Position numbers and translations under genes: made by a program | Source of the DNA: Oscillibacter valericigenes Sjm18-20 | Lineage (GTDB): Bacteria > Bacillota > Clostridia > Oscillospirales > Oscillospiraceae | Direction of reading: 5' to 3' | NCBI GenBank assembly: GCA_000283575.1 | Contig: AP012044.1 | Coordinates: 1,674,001 to 1,738,000 of the forward strand | Length of the DNA: 64,000 nucleotides | In this document: one piece after another, positions 25,081 through 33,628 of the stretch | How positions within the stretch are numbered: position 1 is the first letter of the stretch | Layout: every line of letters begins with the position of its first letter | The notes under the pieces: model-generated | Told to the model about the DNA's origin: nothing | Database searches by the model: none | Seen by the model: only the letters and a program-made list of their open reading frames with translations

Positions 25081-25110
25081 ATGTATAGCCCCACTCATAT
25101 GAATGATGTT
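25081..25110 (-). other. Right attachment core with residual GH18 codons
   Basis: ATGTATAG at 25,081-25,088 repeats the left core. Just outside it, the minus strand reads TCA TAT GAG TGG GGC TAT, the residues SYEWGY that precede TYGPPMA in the left fragment. Further upstream (to the right) the GH18 similarity stops within about 20 bp, and a TAA follows in that frame, so the 5' half of the host gene is not intact here. The rest of 25,111-25,227 is AT-rich with no gene. Confidence 0.65.
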
Positions 25111-25227
25111 CGATAGCACACACGCTGGAAAGCCTTACAAAACTGGTTTGTTATAACGACATTTGCTTCAAACTATTTATAATTGGGCTCATTCATTTTT
25201 CACCTTTTTATGCCCGGAGAAGACCGG

Positions 25228-25299
25228 ATGAAGAAAATAAGCTTTGACGACTATTCCGGAGGCACAACGGAGCAACACTCCTTTTACTGCATCCCTTAA
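25228..25299 (+). pseudogene. 5' stub of a replication initiator (RepA-N-like) gene
   Basis: ATG 25228 after GGAGAAGACCGG opens a frame reading MKKISFDDYSGG, then EQHSFYCIP, and stops at 25,299. The D-Y-G...EQ-SFY-IP pattern is the start of RepA N-terminal domains on clostridial integrative elements, normally followed by KALF. The frame breaks exactly there, next to the end of the second recombinase gene, so that element probably inserted into or deleted this gene. The call rests on a short stretch. Confidence 0.42.
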
Positions 25300-25312
25300 T
25301 TGCCGGCGGGAG

Positions 25313-27004
25313 CTATACTAAACACATAGTTTGTTTTTCACCGCTGGTTTCTTCAATTGCTTTTGCTGTATTGAGGCTTTTTTCATAGATATCCGAGAAC
25401 TTGAAATAAATCTCAATATGTTCCGCATCCTGAATCACAATTCGATCTACCAGCTGCGTGATGACGGAACGGTCAAGGACTTTGATATTTCCATATCTGC
25501 TGAAGAATTCCACGAACTCATCGTCAGACCTCCGCGCCTCTTTCAGCTTCGCAAGATTACTTTGCAGCTTGATAATGTATTCGTCCTGCTCATCTATCTT
25601 TTTCTGGTAATGAATCCGAAACTGGCTGTATTCACCGCGGTTGATGATACCGCTCTGAAAGTTATCGTACAGCTGGAATTTTGCATCGGAAAGACGTTTT
25701 TTTTCACGCTCGGCGCGTTTGAGGGCAACCACATACTCAGTGGCAGGTGAGGATTCGGAGCCCCCTTTCCGGGCTGCATTTATGGCGTCCCTGGCAATAA
25801 CCAGCTTATCCACCTGACCTTGAATTGCCAGTAACACAATGGCATAGAGCTTGTTCTCTGCAAGGGACGGGCATTGGCACTTGCCGGGTGCATACGTACG
25901 GGTCGGGCACCTCCAGCGGGGATGCCCATTGGAAATGCATCGGGTCAGCCGCCGCCCGCAATTTCCGCAAAAGATCATTCCCGACAAAAGGTAAGTCTCC
26001 TCTTTTTGGGGCGGTACGCGCGTGTGCCGTGTAAATCGGTCATGGACAAGTGTGAACTGTTCGTCAGAGATGATCGCTTCATGGGTTCCTTCCACCACAA
26101 TCCATTTTGACTGCTCGTTGGCAACCATTTTTTTGCTGCGGTAGGATACGCTCTTGAATTTTCCCTGCACGAGGTTTCCAATGTAAACCTCGTCCTGAAG
26201 CATGGTGTTGACGGAAGTGACGGCCCATGCGCCGGTTTTTATGCCGCCCGAAGAATGGATGCGAAACCCCTTGCAGCCCCGGCTGGTTTTATAATCAGAA
26301 GGCGTGGGAATGTGCATGGCATTGAGACGCTTGACGATGCCGCTGGCCGACGCGCCGCCTGTATACCAGTCAAAGATCATGTGCACAACGGATGCCGCCT
26401 CGGGGTCGATGACCAGCTTGTGTCGATCCTCTGCACTTTTGACATAGCCGTAAGGAGCGTAATTGCCAATAAACTCCCCACTGCGGCGCTTCATATTCAA
26501 GGTGCTTTTGATTTTGATGGAGAGCTGGCGGATATAGTCATCGTTGACAATGTTGGAAAAGGAAACGATGGCGCTGCAATAGCTCTCCGGACTGCGGAGA
26601 CTGTCCAGATTGTTCAGAACGGAGATAATCCGCACACCCATTTGAGGAAAAAAATCTTCCATCAGCTTGCCCAACTCAGGATAATTGCGGCCAAGCCGGG
26701 AATTGTCTTTAAAAACGATACAGTTGATCGTTCCAGCCTCTACATCAGCAATCATACGCTGGTAATCAGGACGATTAAAATTGCCGCCAGCATAGCCATC
26801 GTCTGAATAAACCGTAACCGACACAATATCTTCGCCCTGCTTTCGCAGATAATCCAAGTGATTTTCGATGATTTTTTTCTGATTCTGAATGCTGTCGCTT
26901 TCTGGCTTATCGCCGTCCTCTTTGCTCAGGCGTACATATTCACCGATGTGCCATTTTTCGGATAATATATTTTCAGTTTCCCGATCGTTTCGCAGGAAGG
27001 TCAT
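25313..27004 (-). CDS. Second large serine recombinase (TnpX-like)
   Basis: 563 residues. Resolvase domain with catalytic Ser in YVRLSKEDGD and KDNSRLGRNY; recombinase domain with GNYAPYGYVKS; zinc ribbon CGNCGRRL ... CPTRTYAPGKCQCP; a long coiled coil and a C-terminal VIQDAEHIEIYFKF block. Only distantly like the first recombinase, so it serves a different element. A small protein gene lies upstream on the same strand. Its cargo boundaries are not defined; the RepA stub at 25,228 marks one likely edge. Confidence 0.93.
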   Translation of the reverse strand: MTFLRNDRETENILSEKWHIGEYVRLSKEDGDKPESDSIQNQKKIIENHLDYLRKQGEDIVSVTVYSDDGYAGGNFNRPDYQRMIADVEAGTINCIVFKDNSRLGRNYPELGKLMEDFFPQMGVRIISVLNNLDSLRSPESYCSAIVSFSNIVNDDYIRQLSIKIKSTLNMKRRSGEFIGNYAPYGYVKSAEDRHKLVIDPEAASVVHMIFDWYTGGASASGIVKRLNAMHIPTPSDYKTSRGCKGFRIHSSGGIKTGAWAVTSVNTMLQDEVYIGNLVQGKFKSVSYRSKKMVANEQSKWIVVEGTHEAIISDEQFTLVHDRFTRHTRVPPQKEETYLLSGMIFCGNCGRRLTRCISNGHPRWRCPTRTYAPGKCQCPSLAENKLYAIVLLAIQGQVDKLVIARDAINAARKGGSESSPATEYVVALKRAEREKKRLSDAKFQLYDNFQSGIINRGEYSQFRIHYQKKIDEQDEYIIKLQSNLAKLKEARRSDDEFVEFFSRYGNIKVLDRSVITQLVDRIVIQDAEHIEIYFKFSDIYEKSLNTAKAIEETSGEKQTMCLV

Positions 27005-27070
27005 TCTACACTCCTTTCTGCCGGAAAAGCCTTATTTGAAAAATTATTGTAGCAAATACCGCAAAACTGA

Positions 27071-27226
27071 TTAGATTTTTCCGCTGGTTTGACACATGTG
27101 GGACTGAAGCAGCGCCGTCATGCAGCTTTGCAGGCTGGGGCCGGAGTCAGAATAGTGTATCGTAACGAGGGTCTTGTCCTCAAACAGGGTTGTATTTGCA
27201 GGGTTCAAAGGATTCACCTTTTCCAT
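27071..27226 (-). CDS. Small recombinase-associated protein
   Basis: 51 residues starting MEKVNPLNPANTTLFED, then TLVTIHYSDSGPS. GAGGTGG precedes the ATG. Small proteins with a K-x-x-V-x-I/V-H-Y/F-S pattern (TnpW-like) lie just upstream of serine recombinases in many clostridial elements, and this fits that place and pattern loosely. Function unknown. Confidence 0.55.
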   Translation of the reverse strand: MEKVNPLNPANTTLFEDKTLVTIHYSDSGPSLQSCMTALLQSHMCQTSGKI

Positions 27227-27287
27227 TATGACCACCTCGTTGAAGCATATTGGCATGGCGATCCAAATATGCGCAGCGAAACAGAAA

Positions 27288-27318
27288 CCACCATACCCTT
27301 AAAAAGAGGGCATGGTGG
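27288..27318 (-). terminator. Hairpin upstream of the small recombinase-associated gene
   Basis: CCACCATACCC and GGGCATGGTGG pair with one mismatch; on the minus strand the stem is followed by TTTCTGTTTC. The surrounding 27,227-27,642 has no convincing gene, and the hairpin may mark the end of a lost minus-strand transcript. Confidence 0.45.
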
Positions 27319-27642
27319 CGATACAGTGATAGAGGCGTCTCAACTTAAGACATTAAGAGAAGTAATCGGCCTGACGTTTGTTTCTTTGGACATTCACGTC
27401 CGTTGTGTCAAGCCGCCCGCTTATGGAAGAGTTTGTTTTAAACAAGCAGAATCACCGCGATGCGGGGTATTCGTGACACCAAGCAGATGAAATCGGCTAT
27501 TCCAATCTGGTACCTTCGAATCCACGAAACGCAGCATCGCAAAATGCGGGTGGTCGGCTCTCGGATACTATTTCAGGTGATGGGCTGTTTCCTCCTGCTT
27601 TCAGATGAAAATATGAATTTTCAAGCTTTTAAAATTCGTCAG

Positions 27643-29088
27643 CTATAAAATTGAAATACAGTCCCGCCCATTTTCTTTAGAACGGTATAACGCCTCATCA
27701 ACCTTCTTAACCATTTGCTCCATGCTGAGTTTCCCATCGACCTCTGAAATTCCGACGCTAATCGTAACACAGTGAGATTTATCCTTCTCCTCGCTTTTCA
27801 ATGAGTCCATTAACCTGCTCATGATTTTTTCAGCTTCATCCGGTTCAACCGACAATATACCCAGAAATTCGTCTCCGCCCCATCGCGCCGCGATCCCGTA
27901 GCCGTTTATTTCATTCCGGAGATCTTCCCCGACCGCCGCAAGAACTGTATTTCCAAATATATGGCCGTTCGTATCGTTTATATCCTTAAAATGGTCAATA
28001 TCCAGCATAAACAAAGTCTTTCTCCGCCCTTGGTGCTTTCGAATAAATACCTGATATTGTTTGGAGAATTGCTTCCTGTTGGGAAGCCCTGTCAGTTCAT
28101 CTGTATTCTCTATTCTTATAATGCGCTGATTATAATTTACAAAAACGAATGTAGAGACCACAATGCAGGCAATAAGGGAAACCAGCATAAAAATCACATT
28201 GCTTTTTATTCTTTCCTGAAACACGCCGCTGATGGAACTGGTGTCCATCTCCAAAATCAGATACCACCCCAGTGTTTTGTTGTACTTTGTTATGAGGCAT
28301 TTTCGCGCACTGCCTGAAGTATGCCATTGCATTTTTGGGGTTTCTGACTCATTTAATTGTATAGTCTCTGTAATCCCGGTGCGCTTTGGCAAGTCGTCTT
28401 TACAAATAAAGATATCGGTATTGCCCGTGAAGGAGGTCTTAGAGCCAGCGGCATTTATGATATAGACGGACAGGCCATAGTCATTCTCGTAAGAGCGAAT
28501 CGTACCTTCCAATGTGTCAACCTGAAGTCCAACTCCGATTATACCCAAGAGCTTTCCGTCGCTGCTCTCAACACGGAAGTTTACGAATACAGTAATATAA
28601 TTGTCCTTGGTCTGGTTTGTATCGACTTCCAGATCATACTCATGTCCGGATTCAGTGAAATTATAATACCAAATATCATGGTCATCGTCTCTGGAAATTG
28701 TTTTGTTAAAGCCGTCCTGATAGTAATAATTTCCGGTCAGCGCAGAGATGCAGAATACGGTTGTATAACTGTATTTTTCCTGATACGTTTTTAGATAGCT
28801 GTATAACTGCTTCAGATATGTACCATTTTCATCGTTTTCCGGCTCCTGCATCAGCCATCTTTTTAGAAACTCATCGTTCGCCATTGTTTTAGAGACCATC
28901 ACCGGATTTGTCATAGACTCTTCAATATGACTTGAAATATCTTTATCTGCAAGGCTCAAGATATTTTCCAAGTGTTTTTCGGCCAAGTCCTGATACGCTG
29001 TTGTATCTTTATATACAACGCCAATGAAGCCAATTACTATGGAGAAGATAATGATAAGATTGCTCAGTAGTAGTATATGTTTCTTCAA
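27643..29088 (-). CDS. Membrane diguanylate cyclase with dCache sensor
   Basis: 481 residues: N-terminal membrane helix (about 8-28), extracellular dCache region (to about 285), second membrane helix (about 288-310), then a GGDEF domain with DELTGLPNRKQF, DIDHFKDINDTNGH and an intact WGGDEF active site. Makes cyclic di-GMP from GTP in response to an external signal. No RxxD inhibitory site is seen five residues before GGDEF. A TTG start with GAGGAG 7 nt upstream is the best fit. Stands alone between mobile remnants. Confidence 0.9.
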   Translation of the reverse strand: MKKHILLLSNLIIIFSIVIGFIGVVYKDTTAYQDLAEKHLENILSLADKDISSHIEESMTNPVMVSKTMANDEFLKRWLMQEPENDENGTYLKQLYSYLKTYQEKYSYTTVFCISALTGNYYYQDGFNKTISRDDDHDIWYYNFTESGHEYDLEVDTNQTKDNYITVFVNFRVESSDGKLLGIIGVGLQVDTLEGTIRSYENDYGLSVYIINAAGSKTSFTGNTDIFICKDDLPKRTGITETIQLNESETPKMQWHTSGSARKCLITKYNKTLGWYLILEMDTSSISGVFQERIKSNVIFMLVSLIACIVVSTFVFVNYNQRIIRIENTDELTGLPNRKQFSKQYQVFIRKHQGRRKTLFMLDIDHFKDINDTNGHIFGNTVLAAVGEDLRNEINGYGIAARWGGDEFLGILSVEPDEAEKIMSRLMDSLKSEEKDKSHCVTISVGISEVDGKLSMEQMVKKVDEALYRSKENGRDCISIL

Positions 29089-29447
29089 ATTTTACTCCTC
29101 TTATGTCTTCAATTACGGTTGAATGTCAACGCTTTTGTGAAAGGGATGACCATATGCAGTGGGATAAGACTTGCATGGAAACGGTAGCATACTTATCTGG
29201 TCACAATTAGGATTTTTGACGGGGCGTTGTTGGAGAGCTTTTTTCTGTTGTGTACAGACGAGTTCCTTCCTTCGCTGAACAGAAGAATGAAATAGTATGT
29301 TACCCCCTTCAATAACGAGCTATTGGACAAGTTATCATTACCTTTTATATTTTATCACACTCAAATGACTCATACAAAACAAAATAATTGGCTGGTTTTG
29401 TAAAAAAACACGAAAGATGGACTAATTTGTCCTGCTATAACATTGAC
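29089..29447. other. Gene-free interval upstream of the diguanylate cyclase
   Basis: 359 bp, AT-rich toward the right, without a supported reading frame. I looked for a cyclic-di-GMP riboswitch on both strands and saw no recognisable core. It presumably contains the promoter of the minus-strand cyclase gene. Confidence 0.4.
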
Positions 29448-29664
29448 ATGAGGAATAAGATCATTGTTTTTGAAATCACCGCCACCGACTTCCCTGTTAT
29501 CGACGCCGTAAAAAGCGACGAGATCCTCACCCAGCCGGAGGCAGGGCATGGATTTAATTTGACGAACTGGATACAACAGAGAAACTGCGGCGGATGTCAA
29601 AGAAAAAACCGTCGCCCTCAATTGAGGGTGGCACGGCGACCAGGTACTCGGGACCACCGGCAGA
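29448..29664 (+). pseudogene. Frameshifted unknown gene truncated by an IS
   Basis: ATG 29448 opens MRNKIIVFEITATDFPVIDA, then ILTQPEAGHGFN; a one-base shift near 29,560 continues as FDELDTTEKLRRMSKKKPSP and TRYSGPPADE. The frame then enters the left end of the IS at 29,665. Joined, this looks like one coding sequence cut by the insertion. I do not recognise the family. Confidence 0.4.
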
Positions 29665-30576
29665 TGAATTGCCCCCAAAAAATTAAATATTTTTTGCTAA
29701 GCGACTGAGAGGGCTTGTTGTCCGTGTAAAGCATGCGGCAATCCTCTCAGTTTTCTTTTGATACGACGGTTATTGTAATAATCCAGATATTCTATAAGCT
29801 CAGCCTTAAAATTCTGTATTGAGTCAAACTCCTGCAAATACAGCAATTCACTTTTAAGTAGGCCAAAGAATTTCCATCACAGCGTTATCAAGACAGTTAC
29901 CCTTTCGGCTCATACTTTGCCGAATTCCTTTATCTGCAAGCATTTGTTGGTATTGCTTGCGCCGATACTGCCAATCTTGGTCGGAATGAAGGATGCGTTC
30001 TGTTCCATTTGGAAGGATTTCAAATGCCTTATCCAACATTTCAGTCACCATAGACAACACCGGCTTGTCTGAAACGGTATAACTGACAATATCCTGACTG
30101 CATAAGTCCAAAACCGGTGACAAGTAACAGTTTCCGCCCAAACAGGTTGAACTCAGTGACATCTGTAACCCATTTTTGATTCGGCGTTCTTGCCTCAAAA
30201 TCTCGCTTCAGCAAATTGGGGGCGATTTTACCAGTCTCGCCTTTGTAGAAGCAATACTTTTTCATCCTGACCCGACAGGCAATTCCGAGCTCCTTCATCA
30301 GCCGCCGTACAGTCTTATGATTGGATGTTTTGCCCGCGATTGTGCATTTCGGCTGTGATACGTCGGTATCCGTAACGGCCTTTGGCTCCCAATTGCGGAC
30401 TTGTCGGTCATTGATCCCATATTTACGAGCCGTTTCTTTATGGGCTAATCGGTTCTCACGCATATCTTCCACAACCCGTTGCCTGAATTTCCTGAATATG
30501 CTATCCTTTTTGGCATTAAAACACCCCTAAAGTTATTTACAGTATATCATACTGTCTAACTTTAGGGGTGCAGTCC
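29665..30576 (-). mobile_element. Decayed IS3-family insertion sequence (IS150-like)
   Basis: Imperfect terminal repeats are seen: TGAATTGCCCCCAAAAAA at the left end and, inverted at the right end, TGGACTGCACCCCTAAAG. The transposase on the minus strand is broken into several frames. The 912-bp length is shorter than a full IS3 element, so orfA and part of orfB are missing. No target duplication is evident. Confidence 0.75.
29700..30500 (-). pseudogene. IS3-family transposase, multiple frameshifts
   Basis: Fragments recognisable as OrfB appear in successive frames: [32 protein letters not shown] (first catalytic Asp), HSDQDWQYRRKQYQQML (second Asp), QSMSRKGNCLDNAVME (catalytic Glu region) and, after a shift near 29,865, YYNNRRIKRKL. 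Intact IS3 proteins read these in one frame. The product cannot be functional as is. Confidence 0.85.
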
Positions 30577-30595
30577 ACAATGTGAGAGGCCCGAA

Positions 30596-30769
30596 TCAGA
30601 AAATATAATCGGCCTCTTTAACCAGTTTTTTCAGCGCGTCCAGAGAGCTTGGCGGATTCTCATTTGCCAGAATCTGTGCCTGAATCACTTCGGGAAGGTC
30701 GTTGAAGTATGCCGCCGCCTGTGGATCAGGGCCGATATTTGCATACATGTCGGTATAGGTTAATCCCAT
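30596..30769 (-). CDS. Small hypothetical protein
   Basis: 57 residues beginning MGLTYTDMYANIGPDPQAAA, then LPEVIQAQILAN and KKLVKEADYIF. AAGGGTGAT precedes the ATG on the minus strand. Soluble, helical, no motif I recognise. It ends 20 bp from the IS right end, which may have removed neighbours. Confidence 0.55.
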   Translation of the reverse strand: MGLTYTDMYANIGPDPQAAAYFNDLPEVIQAQILANENPPSSLDALKKLVKEADYIF

Positions 30770-30981
30770 TTTATCACCCTTGAGTAGGGTTCCCAAAGAA
30801 ACGGAATTTAACCAGACTGTATTCATATAAGCGCGCGGAAAATAAAAAGAGTGCCTAGAAAGCAAACGGCAGCCGTTATATCAATCCTATCCCCGAAGTG
30901 GTGGATGCGGATGCGTACATACTCCATTACCGGTTCAGAAAATAGAACGAGCCCGCGGCGCCCTAATAAGGCTAAAACGGC

Positions 30982-31335
30982 TCAGGCGTATAAGCTAAGC
31001 CCCACAAGCAGACACCCGTTTATATACGGCAGCTGGTTTTCCTTCAGATAGGAGACCAGCTCCTTGCTTTCCGCCCCGGGCTGAATTACAATACATTGAA
31101 ACTTCTTTTTACACTCCCGTATCAGCTCAAGGCCTTTGGCCGGATGAATGCACAAGTCAATGATGTCAATTTCCTCCGGTATGTCATTGATCGAGGAAAG
31201 TTCCTTTCCTACAGCGTAGACCTTATATCCCTTTTCTGTAAGGCCCTGCTTGATCTTATAGGCATATTTCTCCGATTCCAGCGTATTTCCAACAACCGCA
31301 AAAACGCGTTGCTTCATAATTTCCTGTAAATCCAT
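30982..31335 (-). CDS. CoA-binding domain protein (YccU-like)
   Basis: 117 residues with a Rossmann CoA-binding fold: VFAVVGNTLESEKYAYKIK (P-loop-like start), GYKVYAVGKELSSI, and IDLCIHPAKGLELI. Family members bind CoA but have no assigned reaction. Isolated gene between the small protein and the isochorismatase-family gene. The Cys-rich, short version seen here is slightly smaller than the usual 130-140 residues. Confidence 0.85.
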   Translation of the reverse strand: MDLQEIMKQRVFAVVGNTLESEKYAYKIKQGLTEKGYKVYAVGKELSSINDIPEEIDIIDLCIHPAKGLELIRECKKKFQCIVIQPGAESKELVSYLKENQLPYINGCLLVGLSLYA

Positions 31336-31416
31336 AAACAGCCTCCCAACATTTCTATTTTGCGTTCTTAATTTGATTCTATCACAGATCGGCCATATAT
31401 CAACAGAAATGAGCGA

Positions 31417-32118
31417 TCACCAGTTGTCAATAGAGCGGACATCCGACTGTGAATCGGAGAACGGCTCCGGGGCAATCGCAGACGCCTCAACTTTCTCCAG
31501 AATTGCCTGTATGTTTTTTTCCGCCGCGGCTTCCTGATAATCTTCAAACTGCGCACTCGTCATGAGCTGAGCTCCGACTCTCGCCATGTCCGCGAGGTTG
31601 GCAACCTGAATTTCCTGCGTGATTGAGGAGCAGCAGTCCTGCAGGATCAACACGTTATAGTCCAGGGAAAACGCGTCATAGGCGGTCGTCCTGATGCAGT
31701 TCGGGGTTGCGGTACCGCAGAGAATCACCGTTCTCACCTGTAGCCTGCGAAGAATCAGATCCAGCTCCGTCTGAAAAAAGGCACTGAATCTTGGCTTAAT
31801 AATTGTGTAGTCACCCCTGATAGGCCGGAGGCCTTCGGGCGCCTGCGCGGAACCTTCTCCTATGCTTGAAGGCCCGAGCGGTCGTCCGCCGTCGTCCCAA
31901 CGCTTGTATCGCGTGAGTTCCACGTCCGAACCGTTGTTCCGATAGACCCGCTTTACAAAAAAGACGGGGATGCTCTTAGCTCTGGCGCTGTTCACCGCGC
32001 GGACGCAGGCGGGGATTATTGCTTCGGCCATTGGATTGCATAAGGGACTGTTTTTGTTGATGAAAGCATCTTCCATGTCAATCACCAACAACGCTGACTT
32101 TGTTGTGTTTTTTCTCAT
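31417..32118 (-). CDS. Isochorismatase-family cysteine hydrolase
   Basis: 233 residues. The catalytic triad is visible: Asp in LLVIDMEDAF, Lys in IIKPRFSAFF, and Cys in GTATPNCIRTTAYDAF. The family includes nicotinamidases and N-carbamoyl amidases; the substrate cannot be chosen from sequence alone. The start MRKNTTKSALL is supported by AAGGAAGGG upstream. The last 30 residues after the fold are acidic and probably disordered. Confidence 0.88.
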   Translation of the reverse strand: MRKNTTKSALLVIDMEDAFINKNSPLCNPMAEAIIPACVRAVNSARAKSIPVFFVKRVYRNNGSDVELTRYKRWDDGGRPLGPSSIGEGSAQAPEGLRPIRGDYTIIKPRFSAFFQTELDLILRRLQVRTVILCGTATPNCIRTTAYDAFSLDYNVLILQDCCSSITQEIQVANLADMARVGAQLMTSAQFEDYQEAAAEKNIQAILEKVEASAIAPEPFSDSQSDVRSIDNW

Positions 32119-32512
32119 ACAGAGCCCTTCCTTTCCCGTGAATTTCTTTAAAACAGTATAGCAAAAACCTGAATCACTGGCAAGATTATTCATAAAATCC
32201 GGGAAAGAAAACATACAAAGCGACCGCAATTCCTTTCAACCGGACTGGTGCCACAGGCGGATTGGAAGACGCAAACAAGTAATATGGGCCGGACGACGGC
32301 ATAACATCTCAAAAGAAACATACATAAGAGGGAGACTAGGCCGGAAGATGCCGGGGGGCACTGCCGGCATCCGGAACCGTGACTTTTGACAAGATGTAAG
32401 GGAGGCTCCCTGCATCCTGTACAGCGGCGATATGTCCACCGCACATGTTAATGGTTGCACCTGCACGGTCAAGGGCAACGTCCCAACTCTTGCTGACTAA
32501 GGAGGTACAGTT
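32119..32512. other. Interval with a possible phage-gene tail
   Basis: No intact gene. A plus-strand frame from about 32,388 to 32,500 (CILYSGDMSTAHVNGC, then KGNVPTLAD) ends just before the holin-like gene and may be the end of a lost phage structural gene. A GATGCCGG/CCGGCATC hairpin lies near 32,347-32,371. Confidence 0.3.
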
Positions 32513-32719
32513 ATGGATCTGACATCTCTGGGCATCGCGGCAGTCGCCGCAATTACGGTCATCTGTTATCTGGTGGGCCTTGTGGCCCTCTACACCGGTC
32601 TTCCGGACTTCCCGTCCGCGGACCCGCTGACGGCGGCGGCCGTGGGGATTGTGAGCGGCCTGGCGGCAACGGGCGTCAATCAGGTGTATAAGCAGTTGGG
32701 CAGAGGCGGCAAAGAATAG
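32513..32719 (+). CDS. Holin-like small membrane protein, internally shortened
   Basis: 68 residues: a first hydrophobic segment (AAVAAITVICYLVGLVAL), then PDFPSADPLTAAAVGI and SGLAATGVNQVYKQL. The second half matches the end of clostridial phage holins, which are longer; the middle appears deleted. AAGGAGG precedes the ATG. Probably a prophage leftover, possibly still expressed. Ends in TAG. Confidence 0.6.
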   Translation: MDLTSLGIAAVAAITVICYLVGLVALYTGLPDFPSADPLTAAAVGIVSGLAATGVNQVYKQLGRGGKE

Positions 32720-32903
32720 GATTCTTCGCGCGGGGACGCGGGCAGGGCGTCGCTCGCCCGCGTTCGGATCTCCATGAAACCATGTGGCATCCGAGAAAAA
32801 ACCCGGAAGATTCTGAAGGGGCGGTGACCGTTTTCTGATTGGCAGGCTGGCCCTGACAGTTGCAGGGGCTGCCTCCCGTGCGTCGTCGTATAACAGAAAA
32901 AAG

Positions 32904-32939
32904 CCCACCTCTGAGGATTGTTTCCTGGAGGCGGGTTTT
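32904..32939. terminator. Terminator between holin-like and copper-protein genes
   Basis: CCCACCTC pairs with GAGGCGGG (one mismatch) and is followed by TTTT on the plus strand, with an A-run on the other side, so it could serve the convergent genes on both strands. Confidence 0.65.
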
Positions 32940-32956
32940 GCTTGCTTAAAAAGCTG

Positions 32957-33301
32957 TTACGGGGCCATGGTTTTGCACGCACTTGCACAGGACGTGCATT
33001 CTGCTGCGCATTTTGTGCAATGCTCATCCTTAAACATTGCACATTCGGAGGCGCATTTTTCACAGATAGTTGCACAGAGTTTGCAAAGATCATTTGAAAA
33101 TTGTGCATCCGACGACATGAAGCAGGCTGCTTCCTTGCAGATGCCCGCGCACTCTTTTAACATGCCGATACATTTTACGCGCGTCTGTACATCCGGCTCA
33201 TTCAGGCAGAGCATGAAGCATTCGTTACATGCTTGCGCACAACGAGTACACGCGTCAATGCATGTTTGGTACTTGTCTGTTTTTCTGGTTACAATTCCCA
33301 T
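32957..33301 (-). CDS. Four-helix-bundle copper-storage-like protein (Csp family)
   Basis: 114 residues with 20 cysteines in the C-x2-3-C spacing of a Csp/DUF326 four-helix bundle (QTCIDACTRCAQACNEC ... KCAAECTSCASAC). In Csp proteins the cysteines line the bundle and hold many Cu(I) ions. No signal peptide, so cytosolic like Csp3. ATG 33301 with AAGGGG upstream is preferred to the TTG at 33310. Likely role: copper buffering. Confidence 0.88.
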   Translation of the reverse strand: MGIVTRKTDKYQTCIDACTRCAQACNECFMLCLNEPDVQTRVKCIGMLKECAGICKEAACFMSSDAQFSNDLCKLCATICEKCASECAMFKDEHCTKCAAECTSCASACKTMAP

Positions 33302-33628
33302 TAAAGTCAAACCCCTTTTTTAATATTTATATTATTTTAAGAAATAATTGAAATATTATTCATTGTAGCGATTTTATATAGTAAATTCATTCGGCTGTTG
33401 GGCTGTGTGGATTTATCGATGGATCCTCGCACTTATATTTGCCAATCTCCGTTTTATGTGTGCTCATTTTATCCATGTGATTGATTTTACCGATTGTCTT
33501 AAAATATGTATTTATAAATTTTAACTAAAATTACGAGCTCAAGGGCTTGATATTACCAATGAGTAGGTAATATAATATAAATTATATCATTCAAAATTGC
33601 ACATATTTTGTACAAGGAGAGAGAGATA
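33302..33628. other. Intergenic region between divergent genes
   Basis: 327 bp, very AT-rich, holding upstream regions for the copper protein (minus) and the chemoreceptor (plus). The only clear signals are the promoter and operator-like repeat at 33,547-33,576. Confidence 0.5.
33547..33576 (+). promoter_or_regulatory. Promoter with operator-like repeat for the second chemoreceptor
   Basis: TTGATA at 33547-33552 and TATAAT at 33571-33576 with an 18-bp spacer. ATTACC and GGTAAT (33552-33557 and 33566-33571) form an inverted repeat filling the spacer, a position where a bound repressor would block RNA polymerase. Confidence 0.65.

Larger units (their letters stand above)
95..25088. mobile_element. 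25-kb integrative island carrying a glycyl-radical microcompartment locus
   Basis: The 8-bp core ATGTATAG occurs at 95-102 and 25,081-25,088. Joining sequence left of the first copy to sequence right of the second gives, on the minus strand, TAT GAG TGG GGC TAT ACA TAT GGC CCG CCC, which is the in-frame GH18 motif YEWGYTYGPP. A large serine recombinase gene lies directly inside the left end, the usual layout for elements of this class. Everything between is cargo: a chemoreceptor and a complete BMC locus. No conjugation genes are visible, so the element is integrative but not self-transmissible on this evidence. The boundaries are seen; mobility is inferred. Confidence 0.75.

Noticed and set aside
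25081..25312. Intact 5' half of the GH18 gene right of the island
   Set aside because: Only the SYEWG codons are present; a stop follows within 15 codons and the other frames show no LysM or GH18 motifs.
29089..29447. Cyclic-di-GMP riboswitch before the diguanylate cyclase
   Set aside because: No recognisable riboswitch core or paired stems were found on the relevant strand.
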